From positions 156,915,400 through 156,979,399 of the forward strand of contig JAKSZU010000002.1 in assembly GCA_026018925.1 (NCBI GenBank): a DNA stretch of 64,000 nt. Reading direction: 5' to 3'. This document shows positions 56,701 through 64,000 of the stretch, one piece after another. The notes under the pieces were generated by a model. It was not told the origin of the DNA and searched no databases. It was given only the letters and a program-made list of their open reading frames with translations. The stretch comes from Tupaia tana (lineage: Eukaryota; Chordata; Mammalia; Scandentia; Tupaiidae). Every line of letters starts with the position of its first letter. Within the stretch, counting starts at the first letter, position 1. A program made the translations under genes and the position numbers.

Positions 56701-56932
56701 CATGGGAGACTTTTTTTTTTTTGTTTTTGCTCCTTAACACCAACATTTCAAAAGGAGGTGCTATCAATAGGGAGTCATTTTTGGTGTTTAATTACTTGAA
56801 CAGCACGATCACCTGAGTAAGTCATTTTAGAAAAAGAAAAAGAGAATGATGCAACAAGTAAAACTGAACAAATATATTTAATACAACAAAAATATGAAAT
56901 GTTAATATTTCCAGCATTCATTGTTGGTATTG
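53706..56932. other. 3.2 kb SINE-free intronic stretch
   Basis: AT-rich, no repeat family recognised, no coding frame of note. In a SINE-dense intron this suggests constrained non-coding sequence, possibly an enhancer region. Confidence 0.45.
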
Positions 56933-56948
56933 AGATCTAAACTATCTT

Positions 56949-57221
56949 TTCTTTTCTTTTTTTTTGAGGGGGGGAGAGGTTTTTGCTATCGGGCGTGTGC
57001 GCTTGCCAGAAAGACAGACAGACAGAGAGACAGAAAGTGAGAAATCACTACCCCAGGGGGGATGGTCACGCCGCAATCCCTTCTCTCCATTCTCCTCTCG
57101 GGATCTTGGGCATGCACACACACACATCCGGCGTGAGTTTAAGCCAACAGGTCCGGGACTCGAACCGCAGTCGACTACATGGGAGTCCAGCAACATAGCC
57201 ATTACGCTAACTGCTGGTCCC
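56949..57221 (-). mobile_element. Family A SINE with 16 bp target-site duplication
   Basis: AGATCTAAACTATCTT at 56933-56948 and 57222-57237. Confidence 0.95.
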
Positions 57222-57237
57222 AGATCTAAACTATCTT

Positions 57238-58526
57238 ACAAAGCAAAAATGCATTTAATATATTCTTTCAATGTAGCCTTTAAAAGAGCTAACCGTTTTA
57301 ATAGACTTTCCTATATAAATGAATATTCACCTGCCTCCATTTTTGGTTTATTCCTCTATTCCTTCACTCAACAAATAGCTACTAGGGGAATGCCATATGC
57401 AGCCTTCCAGGAGCATGGACATCACAAAGATAATGAAATAGTGTGCATTTTATAAAATATTTCCACATTTCATGTGGAACTCATACTGAGACATGTTTAT
57501 GGTAAACTAAAGTTTGCTAAGGAAAAAAAAATGCAGGCACATAAAATAAGTAATTTGAGCTAATTCTCTTTTAAAATTTCTTTGGAAGGCCCTGTGACAA
57601 CTGTATTTTTATCAGTAGGCAACTTTATTGATTCAGGTCCACTTCCATCTGTTTCTATCCTATAACAGCTTTAATTAATCTCAAGCCTTTTTAGGTACTA
57701 GGCTAGCTGGAAAGCTAGCCATGTAGAAATGGAAATTTAATTTCTCTGTGCCAACGTTTGGGCAGAAGGATGGTGAGAGAGCACGCATCAGCTACAGGGG
57801 TGGGTATCATGCAAGTCAGAGAAAACATGTATTTCCTCCGTTGAGAATGGTCACCATCTTCCCAGTCTCTTTATGGTTCTGGTGAAACCCTGACCGTTGT
57901 CAAATCCTTTCTTTATCAACTTACCAGCTATCTTTATGAGGGCTAAATTAGACATGTAGACTATAATAATATGAACTGAAATATCAGTTATGTACCCTGG
58001 AAGTCTGCCAGCTCACCAATGATAATCACAGAAACAAAGGCAGGAGGACAGGGTCTGGGAGGCCCGCGCTGCCTCCGTTAGGATGGTCACACCTAGCCTT
58101 TGGCCCAAGTCAAGATACGATACGCGGCATCTTGGTTGCCAGGGCTCTGAGTTTGGCTGTCGACGATCTTGAATTTACACACACGTGCTGCTCTGTCCAA
58201 GCACAGAGAGGGCTTTTGCAGAGGCTAACGATGTCACCCCTCTTTCTTTTGGAGCCCTTACTTTCAGTTTTTAAAGTGTCTGACCCTTAGAAAAGGTGGG
58301 CCCTTGCTCTTTGAAAGCCAAATCATAAGAATGTATGGAAAGAAGAAAACTTATTAATGATCTTCTGTCCTGAGATTCCGAATTCCTTAGGTTGAGTGGT
58401 CTGTTCTGGATATGCTGTTTTGCAAAATGTATAAATATTTCCTAGACATTTGCTTAGTCATATCTTTGTTGCAGAGACTGAAAGGAAATATTAACGAAAA
58501 CACTGCTTTTTAAGAACAGTATGTCT
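57238..58526. other. TENM3 intron stretch
   Basis: SINE-free 1.3 kb. Nothing recognised. Confidence 0.5.
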
Positions 58527-58860
58527 GGGGCCAGCTCATCACGCAGTGGTTACGCCCACAGGGAGCCAGATCACTCATGGCCAACCCCAGTTCAGCTCCT
58601 GGCCTGGTGCCTTGACAGACGCACAGGAACGGGTGTGAGCACGCCCCGCATCCTGACAGGATAGAAAAATGGAAGAAACAAGGATTGCTTCACCATATCA
58701 CGGTAAAAACCACACTGAGGAACTCAATATTCGTTTCAGGTCTTTGCACTTGTCACCTGCCATCTCTGTATGTCTGCTTTCCCTCGTGGCTTGTGCCACC
58801 GTGACCCACAGAGGGGTACTCTCTCTGGCAAGCACACATACACATGGCAATAAAGCCCAA
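58527..58860 (+). mobile_element. Family C SINE carrying a copied 114 bp insert
   Basis: GGGGCCAGCTCATCACGCAG start, GCATCCTGACAGGATAG middle, then GAACAAGGATTG-type body broken at about 58687. The normal end, CCACAGAGGGGTACTCTC to ACACATGGCAATAAAGC, resumes after 58800. Confidence 0.8.
58687..58800 (+). repeat. Copied 114 bp segment inside a SINE
   Basis: GCTTCACCATATCACGGTAA to CTCGTGGCTTGTGCCACC resembles 60337-60450 in direct orientation at roughly three quarters identity with small indels (by eye). It has no counterpart in other SINE copies here. Confidence 0.75.
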
Positions 58861-58914
58861 TATTCCTGTTAATTTTATTAGAGAAATTATTTTTCAGACA
58901 GGATTTGCTAAGCC

Positions 58915-59092
58915 TGTGTGTGTGTGTGTGTGTATGTGATAACACACAAATATATAAATATAAATAAATATATAAAAATAAATATATATAAATTATAAAT
59001 AAATATATAAATTATAAATATAAATAAATATATATATGTGTGTGTGTGTGTATATATATATATATTTCTTTATATATATATATATAAAGAAA
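58915..59092. repeat. TG and AT-rich microsatellite block with 28 bp palindrome
   Basis: (TG)n, then (ATAAAT)n-like and (TA)n runs. 59065-59092 is a perfect inverted repeat, TTTCTT(TA)nAAGAAA. Confidence 0.9.
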
Positions 59093-59270
59093 GCACTCCC
59101 TGGGTGTGTGTGTGTTTGGGGGGGCATATTGCAATCTCTTCTTCTCTGTTCTCCTTTGGGGATTTGGGCACCTAAAAGCACCTGGTGTGTTTTTCAAGGT
59201 AGTGGGTCCAAGACTCAAACTATACAATCACCCCCAGCTGCCTTAACCACCCTCTACTGGCTGGCCCTGG
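59093..59270 (-). mobile_element. Family C SINE, 3' end replaced by simple repeats
   Basis: In reverse GGGCCAGCCAGTAGAGGGTG start, ATAGTTTGAGTCTTGGACC B box, CCCAAATCCCCAAAGGAG middle. It then dissolves into TG and TA repeats. Confidence 0.75.
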
Positions 59271-60942
59271 TAAAAGAGTTTAATAATTATTTCTGGAATC
59301 GTTGCCTTTACTGAAATTTGTGTGGCTACAAGATTGAATAGCTAGACTTTAAATATGGTGTATAGTGAGCTCATATTAGTAAAATATGATTGCGATAGTG
59401 TTTGATATTTAAAAGCTTTCATTCTCTAAAAGAATGCTTTCTCATCATATGCACAAGATTGGCTTGCCAACCCAACCTCTGCTTCAGCCGTCCTGCTGGT
59501 TTTTGACTATGTCTGAAACTCTCAGGGGGTATTTACGCCTAGGGAGATATATCTTGTCTGCACTATGATTTAAAAAGGGGTAAAAGTACACATTTGTACA
59601 TACTATCCCATGTCAGCTCTACCGATGAAGTATATCCCTTTCTCGAATTTTCTGAACTCGGATACAATTCATCTGTAGGTCAGAAGCAAACCATTGTGTC
59701 TGTTCAAGAAGTTCATGTGTCAGCAGGGACCCACACGACGGACTTCTGTGCAGTGTCCATGCCCGGGAACAGGTAAGGCCATATTCAAAAATGGCCCACA
59801 GAGCAGGGCGTGAGCCCCAGACTGTACTAAAAACTTATTGCTCTATTTTCCCCCGCTTTCAACTAAGCCGAAACCCTACCAACGCCACCATTTCCTGAAG
59901 ATCTTATAATCAAGGCAGCTCTCCTGCCCAGACCCATCTGTCGGGCGTACGTTTCTGTGCTCTTTTTTGCCTCTTTTCGGCAATATAACCTGCTATCACT
60001 TTGAAAACGGTGCAAAGAAGTGCTTCCCATTAACTTCCAATTTATTCTTTTCCTATTGCGATCCTAAAACGAGCAAAAGGAATGTTAAGGACAGAATTTT
60101 AATGCAATTGAAAAGGTTTGTTCCTCTCACAAAGTCATGCTGCTGGGAAACATTCATTTTATTAAAAGGGAATCTGTTTAAAAAAAAAAAAGGCAATTCA
60201 AGCTACAGGAGTACTACGCTTTATCTCTAAGATCCAGTCCAGAAAAGTAGTACAAAAACTATTTGTATATTAGATCATTTTTTCCGCCTGACTTTTATCA
60301 TCATTTTAGAGGGGTGCTCCTACAGAAAATACGTTAGCTTCACCAGGTCGTGGTAAAAATCACACTCGCAATATTCATTTCAAGGACTATTTTACATTTG
60401 TCAGCATGCCGCCTCTGTATGTCTACTTTCCCCTCATGGCTCGTGCAACATTAGTTGAGTGAACGAGCAGTCGAAAATGATTTTAACATGCATTTGTTGC
60501 AAAGTACACACACCATAAAATATACAACAGCTCATTTTCATTCCCTTCTTACTGACCTCCTACAACATGACTACTCAGACGGCACACTGCCTGGGCTGCC
60601 ACTCCACACGTTTACGGGAAGGCTCTGGCGAATGAGCCTCCATCTGTCCATACGCTTTCAGATGACAACCGGCAGCTCCTGACTGGCATTAGTTTTAGAT
60701 TCGTTTGTAAGTACAGGTTAGCTTTTCCAATAACCAATTATAAAAATGAAGCCATTCTAAGTGATAAGAATAACATCTGGGGTGCTCATGACATCAACAA
60801 AGTTCACTGTAAATATTTCTAGACTTTTTTCTTCAACGAAATCTCCCAACACAACTTTGTTACTAATACAGTGGCAAATCCAAACCCCAAGGGTTTCTAT
60901 CTAATACCAAGGCTGTCGTATGTTTCTTGAAAGGTTTTCTGC
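59271..60942. other. TENM3 intron stretch
   Basis: SINE-free. Includes the 60337-60450 partner of the copied segment. Otherwise nothing recognised. Confidence 0.5.
60337..60450 (+). repeat. Partner (probable source) of the 114 bp copied segment
   Basis: GCTTCACCAGGTCGTGGTAA to CTCATGGCTCGTGCAACA in otherwise unique sequence. Its edges show no SINE features, so it is taken as the original. Confidence 0.7.
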
Positions 60943-61112
60943 TGGGGCCAGCAGGTGGTGTGGTGGCTGAGGCTCTGGACTCCCACATGGCCAACTGCGG
61001 TTCAAGTCCTGGCTCTGGCAGCTTATCTCACTTTTCCTCTCTCTGTCTTTCTGTTTCTCTCTGGTGTTTTATAACAAATAATAATAATAATAAATAAATA
61101 AAATAAATCTTG
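60943..61112 (+). mobile_element. Family B SINE
   Basis: GGGGCCAGCAGGTGGTGTGG start, TGCGGTTCAAGTCCTGGC B box, (AAT)n(AAAT)n tail. It ends 290 bp from the donor side of exon 61402-62276. Confidence 0.88.
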
Positions 61113-61401
61113 AAAACAATTTTTTAAAAAAAGGTTTGCTGCTAATATACTAGGCCTGTCTGAAGCAAAATGTTAATCCTTAAATAGCAGTAGATTTGCC
61201 ATGCAGCTGATTAAAACTGGACCTTCAGGACTTCCCACTCTAGCTCCACATCTAATTTTACACCTATTCTGTCTTCTTTTTCAGATAGGCAGATCCAGAA
61301 ATTATAGAGGTCCTCAAAGACATTATATTATTACTGTTATCATTGTTATTATTACTATATCACAGTATTCTATAATCAGAGTGGAATTTTCATGTACTTA
61401 C

Positions 61402-62276
61402 TCAAAAAATGTTGTCCAGCCGGTTTCATCGCTTTTGGTGGCTAAAAGGCCACTGTTGCCATGGTATGTAAACAAAACTAATTCTAGTCCTTGGGCAGTC
61501 ATGCTTTTCAAACATCCATTTGTTCCTATGGTCAGCCATATCACTTGGTTATCTGGAGACACCACACGCACAGGCATCCGATTTGGGTCCCGTCTAATCC
61601 TCAGGGTGTTGCCATTACTGTCTGTCACAGCAGTGATGTCATTATCATTGCTATAGCTAAAATTGTACAGGTAGTCACCAGTGACTAAGCTGATGGTATA
61701 CTGGTGAGTACCATTGATGTCAAAGATGTAGAGTTCTTGATCAGTGGGAGAGGCGACTTCATAAAAGTTCATCGAGTTGAGTAACGGCTTATTCTTGGAT
61801 ACGGCCCGGATCCGGATATTCCCTAGATCTGCAATGTAGAGCGTGCCGTCTGGAGAAGCAGCTAGGGACGATGGGGCATTGAGTTTGGCATCTTTGGCAT
61901 AGCCGTCTCCACTCTGATAACAGTCGCAATTGGCATCATTCTTGCAGTCACATTCTGAAGGTATTCCGGCCACTAAGGAGATCTCCCCATCTGTTGTGAC
62001 CTGCCTTATGCGGTTGATTTTCTTTTCGTCGGTCTCAGTGATGTACAGGACCCCACTGTAGGACACGGCGATGGCAGTGGCGGATTCCAGGGTGGTCTGC
62101 ACGGCGTGCTTCCCCACGGGGTACTCCACTCCAGGAACCTGGCAGTGCATGGGCCGTCCAGCAGCAATGCGCACTTGGCGATTTTCAGTGATCTGTAACA
62201 CTACGTTATTATCCAGGACATAGATGGAGTTATCCATGGGGTTAATGGCGAGGTCAGTGGGCCATTCCAGACGTAC
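61402..62276 (-). CDS. TENM3: TENM3 exon: end of NHL propeller and start of YD shell
   Basis: An 875 bp exon of 291 codons plus two bases. It opens in phase 0 with [20 protein letters not shown], an NHL blade. Further blades follow at [17 protein letters not shown] and [20 protein letters not shown] cysteine-rich hairpin ([13 protein letters not shown]) lies between two blades. The last 100 or so residues ([20 protein letters not shown], then [20 protein letters not shown]) begin the YD-repeat barrel. Potential N-glycosylation sites are NGT and NFS. The acceptor ends ATGAAG, which is a weak pyrimidine tract, and the donor is GA|GTAAGT, close to ideal. The next exon is 22.4 kb away. Confidence 0.94.
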
Positions 62277-63052
62277 CTTCATGAAATACAAAATGGTCTG
62301 GTGAGTCAGTGACTGCACTGCGGTTAATTTGCTAGTAGTGTAAATTAGACATTCAAGGAAATTAACCTTAATGTGACAAACTGTTTTAAATTTTTTTTTT
62401 CCTAATAGCCACTGTAAAAATAAACCTAGACGTTTTGAGTGCAGACAAATATAGGAAATAGCATTTGATTTAACAACGTTGTTCACTGAAAGATTTACAA
62501 GTTATAGCCAACTAGCAAGTAAAACTCCAAGCAGCGAGTCAATAGATACCAATGAGATATGAACACGTATGTCCCTTACAGTGGTAATAAGCACCCACGC
62601 TCAGGGCTTTCCAGGTTATGAATACATTACTGTTCGAGTATGCGCTCGATCAAGCCAACAGGAAGGTTCCTAATTCTAAATATAAGTCCTTTGGGACTAA
62701 TCACAGTGGGTTCTCTATACTACCTAAGGAGCTCATGCATTCGGAAGACCAGAGATTTAAACTGTTTTGTTCCCTGGGAACGTCTGCACACTGCTACTTT
62801 CCTGGTATTTCATTGCAAGCACTTAGCATTTCTTACTGATAATTGTTCTATATCTCACTGAATTCATCAAATGCAGAATTATAGAAGGAAATAACTGTTT
62901 CTTAGCTCCTGAGATAGGTTGAAATGGAATAGCTGTATCATAACCACTGCCACGCGTGATATACGCAGTTTAATATGGTGCCACCCCAGCCTGCTGACAC
63001 CGTAAATCAAGGCACTTAGAAGAAAAACAACTCAGCTTAATACGTTTATTAC
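62277..63052. other. TENM3 776 bp intron
   Basis: The shortest intron in the window. No repeat recognised. Confidence 0.7.
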
Positions 63053-63207
63053 CTGGCTGATGTGCATGCTGGTGTCACAGGTCAAAGGCCGGGCTGAAGT
63101 CAGATCATTAGAGCCCAGGAGAGTTGATATAATTCCATTTTGATCAACTTTTCTAATCATGGTTCCGTCAACAAAGTAGATTAATCCATTCTTATCAATC
63201 GCCATTC
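63053..63207 (-). CDS. TENM3: TENM3 exon: NHL propeller blade
   Basis: This is the most 5' exon in the window: 155 bp, with two bases completing a glycine codon followed by 51 codons. It encodes an NHL-type blade ([20 protein letters not shown]) and the linker ending CDTSMHISQ. The acceptor reads ATACAG before GAATGG and the donor is CAG|GTAATA. It ends in phase 0 and joins the next exon as ISQ|VRLEWP. NHL blades form the six-bladed beta-propeller that docks on the end of the teneurin YD barrel and takes part in trans homophilic contact; this role is family knowledge. The known alternative micro-exon of the propeller was not found here and would lie upstream. Confidence 0.93.
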
Positions 63208-63649
63208 CTGTATCCAAGGGAAGTAGGTGTTACTCATTTTTCAGCAATTACTAATTCTGATGAAACGATGAGGTCCATCATTAAACTCAACGCTGAACCA
63301 CAGTGATAAGGTTTAGACCTTCTCTATGTGAACATGTGGATTCTAATAGTGCTTGAGTCATTTCCCCATTGCTGATGCAATTAGGTTCTGATGAAATAAT
63401 TCTCACTACTTAATACGCTTCCTTTTAAGTGCTGAATAATATATGTACCACCGTCCTCCCATAGGAGAATCTGTCCTTAAAGTAAGAGGTGATAGGTTCC
63501 ACCGGTATTTCTTGCATTGGTAGAGGGGAGCCAGGGATCACACACGGAATCTGATACGTCACAGAGCTCTAGAGAGATCTATAGCCGTGACTCTGGTCTC
63601 CAAAGAAATTCAGAGACACGGAACCTGAACGCCAGTTTGGAGTCTCCTT
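63208..63649. other. TENM3 intron upstream of the first exon seen
   Basis: No feature recognised. Confidence 0.6.
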
Positions 63650-63661
63650 TCCAGCCTTTAA

Positions 63662-63923
63662 CTTTATTTTTGGAGAGGTTTTTGCTATAGGGCGCGGGCG
63701 CTGGCCAGAAAGACAGAGAGAGACATAGAGACAGAAAGCTAGAAATCACCCCCCAGGGGGGATGGCCATGCCACAATCCCTTCTCCTCCATTCTCCTCTC
63801 GGGATCTTGGGCACGCACGCACACGTGCCCGGCGTGAGTTTAAGCCACCAAGTCCGGGACTCAAACCTTAGTCGACTACATGAGAGTCCAGTGACATAGC
63901 CATTACACCAGCTGCTGGACCCA
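63662..63923 (-). mobile_element. Family A SINE with 12 bp target-site duplication
   Basis: TCCAGCCTTTAA at 63650-63661 and 63924-63935. The tail is short (TTTATTTTT), unlike the other copies. Confidence 0.93.
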
Positions 63924-64000
63924 TCCAGCCTTTAATATCTTTCAGCGACAAGAGAGATTGTAAGTATATTAGAAAAAGAAACAACACAGGCATTTACAAC

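Larger units (their letters stand above)
11175..63207 (-). other. TENM3: TENM3 gene, 3' part (eight coding exons plus 3' UTR)
   Basis: Gene-level entry. Eight minus-strand exons join in phase (phases 0, 1 and 2 all match at each junction) into 4,238 bp of coding sequence: 1,411 codons, a two-base partial first codon and a stop. That is roughly the C-terminal half of a teneurin, a family of about 2,700 residues. Teneurins are type II membrane proteins whose extracellular part pairs in trans with other teneurins and with latrophilins. The assignment to paralogue 3 rests on the C-terminal peptide ([20 protein letters not shown] and following), which matches TCAP-3 as I remember it, and on junction residues such as [16 protein letters not shown]. 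The 5' half, including the cytoplasmic domain, transmembrane helix and EGF repeats, lies beyond 64000. The 11175 end is inferred from a polyadenylation signal. Confidence 0.92.

Noticed and set aside
14008-63207. Assignment to TENM1, TENM2 or TENM4 instead of TENM3
   Set aside because: The C-terminal peptide ends [14 protein letters not shown] with [16 protein letters not shown]. The other paralogues, as I recall them, differ there (for example NNIHFMRQSEM or SSNIQFLRQNEM).
564-63824. Many 60-140 codon frames with the shared peptide MCVRAQDPERRMEEKGL or its neighbours
   Set aside because: They coincide exactly with family A SINE copies on either strand. The shared peptide is the SINE body read in one frame, not a gene family.
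465-63923. tRNA genes suggested by A and B boxes
   Set aside because: The boxes belong to SINE heads. No cloverleaf with a matched acceptor stem could be drawn for any copy.
1-64000. CRISPR array, operon, integron or prophage
   Set aside because: The window is mammalian. Regularly spaced repeats are simple-sequence tracts or SINEs.

Overview
The window is placental-mammal nuclear DNA. Evidence: a split gene with GT-AG introns of 0.8 to 22 kb, dozens of tRNA-derived SINEs with A-tails, ancient MIR, L2 and MaLR-like relics, and many microsatellites. The species was not identified. The dominant SINE is not Alu, rodent B1/B2, rabbit C, carnivore SINEC or armadillo DAS as I know them.

The one gene recognised is on the minus strand: the 3' part of teneurin-3 (TENM3), a large type II transmembrane adhesion protein of synapses. 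Eight coding exons (63053-63207, 61402-62276, 38819-38994, 37012-37247, 26263-26559, 20389-22000, 17055-17185, 14008-14763) join in phase into 1,411 codons plus a partial first codon and a TAA stop. They encode part of the NHL beta-propeller, the whole YD-repeat shell with its RHS core signature, and the Tox-GHH-like C-terminus with the TCAP-3 segment. All junctions have AG acceptors and GT donors, and no frame is broken. The 3' UTR probably runs about 2.8 kb, to an AATAAA at 11194-11199 followed by a GT-rich element.

Layout: 1-11165 is GC-rich intergenic DNA downstream of TENM3, with old MIRs, SINEs, G-rich tracts and one CTCF-like motif. 11166-14007 is the 3' UTR. From 14008 to 63207 the exons sit in repeat-rich introns. 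63208-64000 is intron upstream of the first exon seen. The 22.4 kb intron 38995-61401 holds most of the SINEs, a second CTCF-like motif, an L2/MaLR block and a 3.2 kb SINE-free stretch.

No new protein system is evident. The most unusual signals are: (1) two insertions inside old SINEs that copy sequence lying 1.4-1.7 kb away, suggesting templated (template-switch) insertion; (2) a recently active tRNA SINE family ('family A') with intact 11-17 bp target-site duplications and nested copies; (3) a single chimeric tRNA/7SL-like element; (4) two same-orientation CTCF-like motifs; (5) a short RING-like cysteine-rich reading frame that may be a retrocopy fragment.
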